From NCBI GenBank assembly GCA_002348045.1, contig DDYO01000211.1, positions 1-7,512 on the forward strand: DNA of 7,512 bases, given 5' to 3'. The DNA comes from Anaerolineales bacterium UBA2232. GTDB taxonomy: Bacteria > Chloroflexota > Anaerolineae > UBA2200. Position numbers and translations under genes: made by a program. This document shows, in pieces, positions 1-5,259 of this stretch. Position 1 is the first letter of the stretch. Each line of letters begins with the position of its first letter. Below the pieces are notes generated by a model. It was not told the DNA's origin. It saw only the letters and a list, made by a program, of their open reading frames with translations, and did not search any database.

Positions 1-1445
1 GCGCTGATGGAGAAGCCTTTGGTGATGGCTTTGGCGGTGTTGCCCGACTCGTCCAGCACGTCGGCAATGGCAACAACCTCATGGGACATGCCGGCCATCT
101 CTGCGATGCCCCGGGCGTTGTCCACAATGGGTCCGTAGGCGTCCGCGGACACGATCATGCCGCTTACCGAAAGCATCCCCACGGCGCTCACGCCTACTCC
201 ATAGATCCCGCTGATGCCCGCGCGCTCAGCCAGATAGTAAGAGGCAAGGGTGGCGGCAACGATGCCAATGATGGACGGCACAATGCTGACCAGGCCGTAG
301 CTAAAGCCGGTGATGATGTTCATGGCGGAGCCGGAGCCGGAGACCTCAGCCGTGATCAGAACCGGCGGCTTGTCCGACGATGTGTAGTAGTCAGAGGTGA
401 AGCCGATGACGAGGCCAGCGATCAGGCCCGCCAGCGTTGCCCAGAGGACGCCGAGGTTGTATCCGCCCACAACGCAGAGGATCGTCGCGAACACCGCTAG
501 GATGACACAGGTGAAGACGGTTCCCCGGTTCAGGGCATCGCCAGGATTGCCGTCCTTACCAACGCGGACCAACTGCATGCCCGCCAAGGAGGCGACAATG
601 CCGAGGGTGCAGAGCACCAGGGGAAAAACGGTGTAACGCGCTTGGAGCAACCGATCGCCGGAAAAGAGAGCGGCTCCCAGCAGCATGACGGCGACCGTGC
701 TGGCAACATAGCTGTCGAAAATGTCGGCACCCATTCCCGCCACGTCGCCGACGTTGTCACCCACGTTGTCAGCGATGACGGCCGGGTTGCGGGGGTCGTC
801 TTCCGGAATGCCGATCTCGAGCTTGCCAACCAGGTCAGCGGCGATATCGGCGGTCTTGGTATAGATGCCGCCGCCGGCCTTGGCCAAGAGGGCCAAAGCG
901 GAGGCCCCGAAGCTGAAACCGAGGACCACCTCCGGGTCGCCGCTGATGAGGTACACGACGCTCATGCCAATTACGGCCACGCCCACGGTGGCGAGGCCCA
1001 TCACCGAACCGCCATAGAAGGAAACCCGGAAGGCATCATTGAGGCTTTTTCCGGCGGCTGTGGCGGTACGAACGTTGGCTTCCACCGCGACGCTCATGCC
1101 CAGGTACCCGGCGATGGCTGAAGACAGGGCGCCGGCGACAAAGGCGCCTGCCATCTCAACGCCACGGAGGGGGTCCAGCTCGATGCGCTGCATGCCCAAG
1201 TGCTCGATGTCCAGGCTAAAGACGATGGCGATGATGATTCCCATGCCAACGGCGACCAGAGCGAGGGCGGTGTACAGGCGGCGTAGATACGACTGGGACC
1301 CCTGGCGTATCCACGCAGCGATTTGTTTTGCTCGCTCCGAGCCGGGGTCCTGGCGCCGGACCCAGGCGTACAGCCCGAGGCCTACACCTATGGAGATGGC
1401 GCCGGATAGGATGGCCAGCACCAGCCAGATCTGAGACGTGTCCAT
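1..1445 (-). CDS. hppA: Membrane-bound proton-pumping pyrophosphatase, K+-independent type, 3' end outside window
   Basis: Couples hydrolysis of cytoplasmic pyrophosphate to ion pumping across the cytoplasmic membrane. Translating the minus strand from ATG 1443-1445 gives 481 residues without a stop; the family usually has about 670-800, so the C-terminal third lies beyond base 1. The protein is strongly hydrophobic, with many membrane segments starting near residue 6. The pyrophosphate/Mg-binding loop is clear: DDPRNPAVIADNVGDNVGD at residues 216-234, followed by VAGMGADIFDSY. A DYYTSS motif lies at 352-357. GNTAKAITKG at 468-477 has Lys and Thr where K+-dependent enzymes have Ala and Gly/Ala, which is the K+-independent signature; that class pumps protons. 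The residue after GADIF is Asp244 where most relatives I recall have Glu. The start is supported by AAAGGAGG 12 bases upstream. Identity is certain; cation independence is inferred from the signature. Confidence 0.96.
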   Translation of the reverse strand, partial: MDTSQIWLVLAILSGAISIGVGLGLYAWVRRQDPGSERAKQIAAWIRQGSQSYLRRLYTALALVAVGMGIIIAIVFSLDIEHLGMQRIELDPLRGVEMAGAFVAGALSSAIAGYLGMSVAVEANVRTATAAGKSLNDAFRVSFYGGSVMGLATVGVAVIGMSVVYLISGDPEVVLGFSFGASALALLAKAGGGIYTKTADIAADLVGKLEIGIPEDDPRNPAVIADNVGDNVGDVAGMGADIFDSYVASTVAVMLLGAALFSGDRLLQARYTVFPLVLCTLGIVASLAGMQLVRVGKDGNPGDALNRGTVFTCVILAVFATILCVVGGYNLGVLWATLAGLIAGLVIGFTSDYYTSSDKPPVLITAEVSGSGSAMNIITGFSYGLVSIVPSIIGIVAATLASYYLAERAGISGIYGVGVSAVGMLSVSGMIVSADAYGPIVDNARGIAEMAGMSHEVVAIADVLDESGNTAKAITKGFSIS

Positions 1446-1457
1446 GGTACGTTGAGT

Positions 1458-1465
1458 CCTCCTTT
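1458..1465 (-). promoter_or_regulatory. Ribosome binding site of hppA
   Basis: The minus strand reads AAAGGAGG here, a near-perfect Shine-Dalgarno sequence, with 12 bases to the ATG at 1445-1443. The spacing is slightly long but there is no competing in-frame start nearer to it, so it supports the chosen hppA start. Confidence 0.75.
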
Positions 1466-1598
1466 GAAAGAGATGGCGAGAGTGCCTTGGTTGAGCTCTC
1501 GGCTTGGCGCGCGGCTGGACGGCGCATACCGTGTTTGGCCGGCAGCGAGGCACGGGTACCGAGGGCTCGGGCAGCGCAGATGGGCGCGAGGCACATAC

Positions 1599-1618
1599 GC
1601 GGGTCATGCCCGACCCGC
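1599..1618. other. GC-rich hairpin in the gap upstream of hppA
   Basis: GCGGGTC (1599-1605) and GACCCGC (1612-1618) are perfect inverted copies around a 6-base loop. No T-run follows on either strand, so it is not a classical intrinsic terminator. It sits in the 230-base gap 1446-1675 between the upstream minus-strand gene and hppA. It could be part of an hppA leader, an operator, or chance in GC-rich DNA. No convincing -35/-10 pair for hppA was found in this gap. Confidence 0.35.
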
Positions 1619-1651
1619 ACTACGATGTACGGGCCGGGCCAGGGTGATGAA

Positions 1652-1667
1652 CGCCCGGGTACGGGCG
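1652..1667 (-). terminator. Possible terminator hairpin after the 262-aa protein gene
   Basis: CGCCCG (1652-1657) and CGGGCG (1662-1667) form a 6-bp all-GC stem with a 4-base loop. It begins 8 bases downstream of the minus-strand TAG at 1678-1676. Only TTC follows on the minus strand rather than a real T-run, so termination, if any, would be weak. Position after the stop is the main support. Confidence 0.35.
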
Positions 1668-1675
1668 CGAAAGGG

Positions 1676-2464
1676 CTAAGTAGCCGGCGCGGCTCCCCAT
1701 GCAGCAACATTGGCGGAACGCCACCAGGCATAGTGCTGCGCCTTGAGCTCTTCCGTTGATGGCATGGGGAAGTAGATCAGCTCCTGTTCGTTGCCGATAA
1801 ACACTCCGTTCTTGATGGTGCGATAGGGGAAACGGGCGGGCTGGATACGATTGACCATCTTGGTGTGGACGTACTTGTCCTTGAGCTCTATGAGGCACTG
1901 CCGAAGATGGTCGATGTTGCCGTACGGCAGGTCCCGCACCGCTCCGCGCTCCGGGTCATCTGCCAGCTCATCCAGGCGCAGCTCCACGAAACACACGGCG
2001 GGCAGAGACAGCAGGCTGACGGGGTTCTTCACAATCAGCTCGTAGAACGCTTTGGGTCCCAGGGATGAGGCTACGAGGGGGTGGACTGGCGCAATCTCCT
2101 GGTAAAGGTGCAGCGTACCCGAGTCCTCCGGCAGCTCACGCGTTGGACTCAGAACCAGGGAACGGCCGTCCTGAGTAGTCAGGTACAGCTTGAGGAGGCG
2201 GCTAAGCGGAACGTGCTCGAGAACGCGGTAGACGGAGATGTAAATAGAGGCCTTGGGAGAACCATCCTCGTGGGGCACGCAGCGCGAGATGGCCTGTTCG
2301 ACGCGAAAATAGTCACTGCGGAAGGTGGGATCGACCTCGAAGAACATGGCCTGTTCCCGGGCTTTCTTACGGCTTCCGGTGGAGTAGTAGATGCCAAAAG
2401 CCTCGGGCTCGAGCATCGAGCATATCAGAGCTTCTGGTATCAAGGACAGATAGAGTCGGCACAT
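1676..2464 (-). CDS. Protein of unknown function, 262 aa
   Basis: I do not recognise this family. The protein begins MCRLYLSLIPEALICSMLEP, then has a charged stretch with EQAMFFEVDPTFRSDYF, and ends in an Ala/Trp-rich tail (WWRSANVAAWGAAPAT). It has no signal peptide, no clear membrane segment, no nucleotide-binding motif and no clustered metal ligands, so it is probably soluble and cytoplasmic. An in-frame ATG lies seven codons upstream (2485-2483). I chose ATG 2464-2462 because GGGAGGAG ends 5 bases before it, and that sequence would otherwise be coding. Codon use resembles the neighbours, which argues against recent transfer. The gene has its own promoter (2533-2560). It is followed after 230 bases by hppA on the same strand, with a possible weak terminator between, so a shared transcript is uncertain. 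Real coding status is likely given length, ribosome site and promoter. Confidence 0.85.
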   Translation of the reverse strand: MCRLYLSLIPEALICSMLEPEAFGIYYSTGSRKKAREQAMFFEVDPTFRSDYFRVEQAISRCVPHEDGSPKASIYISVYRVLEHVPLSRLLKLYLTTQDGRSLVLSPTRELPEDSGTLHLYQEIAPVHPLVASSLGPKAFYELIVKNPVSLLSLPAVCFVELRLDELADDPERGAVRDLPYGNIDHLRQCLIELKDKYVHTKMVNRIQPARFPYRTIKNGVFIGNEQELIYFPMPSTEELKAQHYAWWRSANVAAWGAAPAT

Positions 2465-2469
2465 GGTTG

Positions 2470-2477
2470 CTCCTCCC
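2470..2477 (-). promoter_or_regulatory. Ribosome binding site deciding the start of the 262-aa protein
   Basis: The minus strand reads GGGAGGAG just ahead of ATG 2464-2462, with 5 bases between. It favours this start over the ATG at 2485-2483, which has no comparable site upstream. Confidence 0.75.
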
Positions 2478-2532
2478 ACTTTCATAGTGCATGGTCACGC
2501 GCGGCGTCAAATCTCCACCAAGTCCTGAAGGC

Positions 2533-2560
2533 ATTGTAGCACCTCCGGTAGGAGAGGCAA
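2533..2560 (-). promoter_or_regulatory. Sigma70-type promoter for the 262-aa protein gene
   Basis: On the minus strand TTGCCT (2560-2555) is followed after 16 bases by TACAAT (2538-2533). The -10 matches consensus at 5 of 6 positions and the -35 at 4 of 6. Transcription would start near 2526, giving a leader of about 60 bases before ATG 2464. The spacer holds a short inverted repeat (CTCC 2543-2546, GGAG 2551-2554), too small to interpret. Confidence 0.6.
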
Positions 2561-2578
2561 ATGGATGAACATGACCCG

Positions 2579-2607
2579 TTGAGCATTGTCCCCGTCACCG
2601 ATAGGAT
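2579..2607 (+). promoter_or_regulatory. Candidate promoter for the glutaredoxin and reductase genes
   Basis: TTGAGC (2579-2584), a 17-base spacer and TAGGAT (2602-2607) match consensus at 4 of 6 positions each. Transcription would start near 2614, leaving a leader of about 130 bases before the ATG at 2748. An AT-rich patch further on includes TACAAT at 2643-2648, a good -10, but it lacks a recognisable -35 at the right distance. The actual start could be at either. This divergent gap (2465-2747) otherwise shows no gene. Confidence 0.35.
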
Positions 2608-2747
2608 GGGCCAACCATTAGGAGGCTGGGCTACATATAAGCTACAATTGCTAGTCCGCGGTAAACGTGGTCCAGGGCTGCTATGGGGAGGGTGTGCGGA
2701 AGGCTTAGGCGCACCCCAGGCGACAAGAGGCTGAGGAGAAGACGTGA

Positions 2748-3014
2748 ATGGCCGATGAACCGGTGGTGACCGTGTATGGCACTACGTGGTGTCCCGACTG
2801 CTGGCGAGCCAAGAAGGTGCTGGAAGCGCAGCGAGTTGACTATGTCTGGATCAACATTGATGAGGACGCTGCTGCGGCGGACCGTGTCAAGGCGCTGAAC
2901 GGTGGCATGCGCAGTGTTCCGACGATTGTCTTCCCCAATGGAAAGATGGTGGTGGAGCCCAGCAACGCAGCGTTGCTGCAGGCCGTACTGGCCTGGCGCC
3001 AACGTTTACCATGA
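2748..3014 (+). CDS. Glutaredoxin-family small redox protein with CPDC active site
   Basis: A thiol-disulfide carrier of the thioredoxin fold, 88 aa, cytoplasmic (no signal peptide). The N-terminal beta strand VVTVYGTTW leads into the active site C15-P-D-C18. The cis-proline loop is SVPT with Pro58, after NGGMR, and it is followed by the strand TIVFPNGK and EPSN, where the glutaredoxin fold normally ends in a helix. The TTWCPDCWRAKKVL and NGG..SVPT pattern resembles mycoredoxin/NrdH-like glutaredoxins rather than classical GSH-type CPYC proteins. The start is supported by AGGAG (2734-2738) 9 bases before ATG. It is a paralogue of the first domain of the next gene, 40 bases downstream, which also has CPDC and EPSNA. 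The adjacent flavoprotein is its probable reductant (inference). Its disulfide substrate cannot be read from sequence. Confidence 0.93.
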   Translation: MADEPVVTVYGTTWCPDCWRAKKVLEAQRVDYVWINIDEDAAAADRVKALNGGMRSVPTIVFPNGKMVVEPSNAALLQAVLAWRQRLP

Positions 3015-3054
3015 GGGACTTGACCCAGTGTCGAGCCGACTCAGGGGGCAAGAG

Positions 3055-4254
3055 ATGACAGAGCAAGCCGCGGTGGGCATCGTTGTCTACGGCACCGAGT
3101 GGTGCCCCGACTGCAAGCGAGCCAAAGCTTTCCTGAGGGAGCATTCTCAGCCGTACCACTTTGTGGACATCGAAAAGGACCCCGAGGGGCTGGCGATGGT
3201 GGAGCAGGCGACGCAGGGCAAGCGCCGCATACCTGTGCTGGTTTTCCCCGATGGTTCCCAGCTAATCGAGCCGTCCAACGCGGAGCTGGCCTCGAAGCTG
3301 GGCGTCGTGATGGAGGCTGCCGGGCGCTTTTACGACCTGGTGATCGTAGGGGCAGGGCCAGCAGGATTGACCACCGCCCTGTATGCGGCTCGAGAAGGAC
3401 TGAGCACCCTGGTGATCGAAAAGGGGGCCCCAGGCGGGCAGGCCAGCGTGACACAACTCCTGGAGAACGTGCCGGGCTTCGATGAGGGTATTAGTGGCGA
3501 GGAGTTCGGGCGGCGGCTGACGAACCAGGCCCAGCGTTTTGGCGTGGAGCTGCTGGCGGCGCAGGAAGTAAAGGATGTGCGCATGCGGGGGCAGTACCGT
3601 GAGGTGACCCTTGCCGACGGCACGGTCTACCAGGCTCGCGCGGTGCTATTGGCGACCGGCTCCCGCTACCGGCGCCTAAATGTGCCCGGCGAGGCGGAGC
3701 TGATCGGCGTGAACATCCACTTTTGCGCCACCTGTGACGGCGCGTTCTATCGAGACAAGGAGATTCTGGTCGTGGGAGGGGGCAACAGCGCTTTCCAGGA
3801 GAGCCTCTTTCTGACCAAATTCGCGCGAGCCATCACAATTGTCGAGTTCCTGCCAGAAGTAAAGGCCAGCTCCATCCTGCAGGAAAAGGTTGCCGCACGC
3901 AAGGAAATCCAGGTAGTGACCAACCACGCGGTGAAAGAGTTCGCTGTGAGCGTGGATGGCCGGCTGCGCGCGGTTCAGGTACAGGATCGGGCGACAGGCG
4001 AAGTGAAGGAATGGCACCCGGACGGGGTATTTGTGTTCATCGGCCTGAGCCCGAACAGTGAGTGGATGCCGGCGGAGATCGTGCGGGACCGCTTCGGCTT
4101 TGTGCTGACGGACCTTACGCTGGAGACCTCGATCAAGGGCGTGTTTGCTGCTGGGGACGTGCGCCAGGGGAGCACGAAGCAGATCGCCTCTGCTGCCGGT
4201 GAGGGCGCTACTGCCGCGCTGATGATCCGCGAGTACTTGCGTTCGGTGGAGTGA
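3055..4254 (+). CDS. trxB: Glutaredoxin-thioredoxin reductase fusion flavoprotein, probably NADH-dependent
   Basis: A 399-aa cytoplasmic FAD oxidoreductase passing electrons from a pyridine nucleotide through a CxxC pair to thiol carriers. Residues 1-85 are a glutaredoxin-like domain with C17-P-D-C20 and cis-Pro60. Residues 93-399 are a thioredoxin reductase: FAD motif GAGPAG 99-104, redox pair C224-A-T-C227 followed by DGAFYR, nucleotide motif VVGGGNSA 239-246, and second FAD motif GVFAAGDV 362-369. Where NADPH enzymes have HRRxxxR, this one reads VEFLPEVKAS (263-272), closely like E. coli AhpF (LEFAPEMKAD), so NADH is the likelier donor. AhpF itself has a longer two-fold N-terminal domain and CPHC, so this is not AhpF. 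Start ATG 3055 follows AGGGGG by 6 bases; the frame stays open to 2902 inside the previous gene but that extension is not redox-like. Probably co-transcribed with the upstream glutaredoxin. Confidence 0.94.
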   Translation: MTEQAAVGIVVYGTEWCPDCKRAKAFLREHSQPYHFVDIEKDPEGLAMVEQATQGKRRIPVLVFPDGSQLIEPSNAELASKLGVVMEAAGRFYDLVIVGAGPAGLTTALYAAREGLSTLVIEKGAPGGQASVTQLLENVPGFDEGISGEEFGRRLTNQAQRFGVELLAAQEVKDVRMRGQYREVTLADGTVYQARAVLLATGSRYRRLNVPGEAELIGVNIHFCATCDGAFYRDKEILVVGGGNSAFQESLFLTKFARAITIVEFLPEVKASSILQEKVAARKEIQVVTNHAVKEFAVSVDGRLRAVQVQDRATGEVKEWHPDGVFVFIGLSPNSEWMPAEIVRDRFGFVLTDLTLETSIKGVFAAGDVRQGSTKQIASAAGEGATAALMIREYLRSVE

Positions 4255-4302
4255 TTCTAGCCTGTTGGCACGGCCGGAACTCTACAATAATGAGGTCATG
4301 TA

Positions 4303-4331
4303 TTGACAAGCAAGCCGAAGTGTTGTATACC
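4303..4331 (+). promoter_or_regulatory. Strong promoter candidate at the mobB start
   Basis: TTGACA (4303-4308) is a perfect -35. After exactly 17 bases comes TATACC (4326-4331), matching -10 at 4 of 6 positions. Transcription would begin near 4338-4339, coinciding with an in-frame GTG at 4339. If this promoter is active, the TTG at 4303 cannot be the start on its own transcript. It would allow mobB and the genes after it to be expressed apart from the redox genes. Confidence 0.5.
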
Positions 4332-4869
4332 AGTGGTAGTGAAAGCACCGCCGACTGTCCCTTTGGTGTCGTTCGTAGGCAAGCCCGGCGCGGGCAAGAC
4401 GACCTTTCTGGAAAAGCTGATCCCGGAACTGAAGGGCCGCGGCTATCGGGTGGGGACGATCAAGCATGACCGAGGCGGGTTTCAGATGGATCATCCCGGC
4501 AAGGATACTTGGCGCCATGCTCAGGCGGGCAGCGATGTGGTGGTCATTTCTTCACCGTGGCAGGTGGCGATGATCCGCAAGGTGGAACGAGAGCTCATGC
4601 TGGACGAGGTGGTGGCATCCATGCCTCAGGTGGACATCATCCTCGTAGAGGGGTATAAGCAAGCGCGCAAGCCCAAGATTGAGGTTTCCCGCCGAGCCTT
4701 GGGGACGGACCTTTTGTGCGATGGCCCCGACCTTGTTGCATTAGTGGCCGACCACGAAGATGGGCCAAGCGTGCCCCGGTTCGGGCTCGATGACGTACGG
4801 GGGGTTGCTGATCTGATCGAGTCTCGCTTCATCGTCACCACGGCAGTGGGCCAGAGCCAAGGAGGGTAG
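4303..4869 (+). CDS. mobB: MobB, molybdopterin-guanine dinucleotide biosynthesis adaptor GTPase
   Basis: A P-loop GTP-binding protein that assists MobA in attaching GMP to molybdenum cofactor. From TTG 4303 the product is 188 aa; the family usually has about 160-175. Walker A is GKPGAGKTT (residues 26-34). Further family marks are GTIKHDRGGFQMDHPGKD (residues 52-69), HAQAGSDVVVISS, and DIILVEGYK followed by KPKIEVSRRALG. The start is uncertain. TTG 4303 has GAGG 7 bases upstream. However, relatives begin only a few residues before the beta strand LVSFVG (21-26), and the GTG at 4339 or 4366 would give a more typical length; 4339 also coincides with the predicted transcription start. No mobA, moe or molybdoenzyme gene is in the window, so its partner must be elsewhere. 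The next gene follows after 2 bases. Confidence 0.9.
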   Translation: MTSKPKCCIPVVVKAPPTVPLVSFVGKPGAGKTTFLEKLIPELKGRGYRVGTIKHDRGGFQMDHPGKDTWRHAQAGSDVVVISSPWQVAMIRKVERELMLDEVVASMPQVDIILVEGYKQARKPKIEVSRRALGTDLLCDGPDLVALVADHEDGPSVPRFGLDDVRGVADLIESRFIVTTAVGQSQGG

Positions 4870-4871
4870 GG

Positions 4872-5069
4872 ATGCCAAGGGTCGTCTGCTGGCAGGCGGA
4901 CTGCCTGTATAATGTGGATGGCAGGTGCAGAGCGGTAGAAATCGAGTTCGATCCGATGGACGGATGTCTGACAATGGCCTTGCGGGACGCCCTGGACGAC
5001 GTCGAAGATGATGACAACTGGGAAAGAGGCGGCATGCACGTGATGACGGACGAGGAACAGGAGGGCTGA
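4872..5069 (+). CDS. Small four-cysteine protein resembling DUF1540
   Basis: A 65-aa cytoplasmic protein. The first half carries four cysteines, C6-x4-C11-x7-C19-x12-C32, in the setting CWQADCLYNVDGRCRA, which resembles DUF1540 proteins (C..xC.YN..G.C.A...I). These are presumed metal-binding and have no known function. The second half is strongly acidic (DALDDVEDDD, then TDEEQEG) and looks disordered. It has an excellent ribosome site, AAGGAGG at 4859-4865, 6 bases before ATG, lying within the end of mobB. With only 2 bases between the mobB stop and this ATG, the two genes are translationally coupled. The cysteine pattern and ribosome site make it a real gene despite its size; the family match is from memory of the pattern and not proven. 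Confidence 0.8.
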   Translation: MPRVVCWQADCLYNVDGRCRAVEIEFDPMDGCLTMALRDALDDVEDDDNWERGGMHVMTDEEQEG

Positions 5070-5072
5070 GAT

Positions 5073-5101
5073 TTGCGTTTTGACCTCAGCTGAGGTATAC
5101 T
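5073..5101 (+). promoter_or_regulatory. Promoter of tRNA-His / hisS with palindromic spacer
   Basis: TTGCGT (5073-5078), a 17-base spacer and TATACT (5096-5101, 5 of 6 to consensus) place the transcription start near 5108, about 13 bases before the tRNA, a typical distance for tRNA genes. The promoter starts right after the stop codon of the four-cysteine protein gene at 5069. TTGACC at 5080-5085 is a better -35 hexamer but only 10 bases from the -10, too close to work with it. Confidence 0.6.
5083..5096. promoter_or_regulatory. Perfect 14-bp palindrome, possible operator
   Basis: ACCTCAGCTGAGGT reads the same on both strands and fills most of the spacer between the -35 and -10 of the tRNA-His promoter. 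A two-fold symmetric site there is a classical position for a repressor. No T-run follows and it has no proper loop, so a terminator is unlikely. The binding protein is unknown. Confidence 0.45.
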
Positions 5102-5120
5102 GCGTCCGTTGACGGAATGT

Positions 5121-5193
5121 GGTGGATGTAGCTCAACGGCAGAGCACTGGTCTGTGGCACCAGATGTTGCGGGTTCGAAACCCGTCATCCACC
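5121..5193 (+). tRNA. trnH: tRNA-His (anticodon GTG)
   Basis: Full cloverleaf. The acceptor stem is GTGGATG (5122-5128) with CATCCAC (5186-5192). The D stem is GCTC/GAGC around AACGGCA. The anticodon stem CTGGT/ACCAG encloses CTGTGGC with GTG at 5154-5156. The variable loop has 5 bases. The T arm is GCGGG / TTCGAAA / CCCGT, with one G-U pair. The hallmark histidine identity pair is encoded: an extra G at 5121 (G-1) opposite discriminator C at 5193. The 3' CCA is not encoded (TGG follows), so it must be added enzymatically. It has its own promoter just upstream and hisS just downstream, so the tRNA and its charging enzyme are probably expressed together. Confidence 0.97.
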
Positions 5194-5202
5194 TGGAAGC
5201 CG

Positions 5203-5244
5203 AGAAGAGCGCGGAGCAGCGAAGCTCACCGCTCTTCTTTCTTG
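5203..5244 (+). terminator. Terminator-like hairpin between tRNA-His and hisS
   Basis: AGAAGAGCG (5203-5211) pairs perfectly over 9 bp with CGCTCTTCT (5230-5238). Inside, GAGC (5214-5217) pairs with GCTC (5224-5227) around a 6-base loop. The T-rich tail TTCTTG follows at 5239-5244. It starts 10 bases after the tRNA 3' end and ends 16 bases before the hisS ATG. It probably ends most tRNA transcripts while letting some polymerase continue into hisS. It could also be a regulated attenuator or a processing signal. The hisS ribosome site (GGGGGAG, 5247-5253) lies just outside the stem. Confidence 0.6.
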
Positions 5245-5259
5245 TTGGGGGAGAGTAGC

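Noticed and set aside
81..1434. Several plus-strand open frames opposite hppA (for example 642-1121).
   Set aside because: They run antisense to an unmistakable pyrophosphatase, have low-complexity Ala/Gly/His/Arg composition and resemble no family; they are by-products of GC-rich coding.
2902..3054. Upstream extension of the reductase fusion by 51 codons.
   Set aside because: It overlaps the glutaredoxin gene in another frame and gives unlikely residues (RWWWSP...RCCRPYWPG); ATG 3055 has a ribosome site and starts just before the domain.
4255..4302. TTGGCA (4265-4270) with TACAAT (4283-4288) as a mobB promoter.
   Set aside because: The spacer is only 12 bases, too short for sigma70; the pair at 4303-4331 has a 17-base spacer and a perfect -35.
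5119..5259. Upstream extension of hisS by 47 codons.
   Set aside because: This stretch is the tRNA-His gene plus hairpin; the conserved HisRS N-terminus starts at ATG 5260.
5194..5259. T-box riboswitch in front of hisS.
   Set aside because: No T-box core sequence or specifier loop is visible, and the leader is only 66 bases after a complete tRNA. The hairpin is better explained as a terminator or attenuator.
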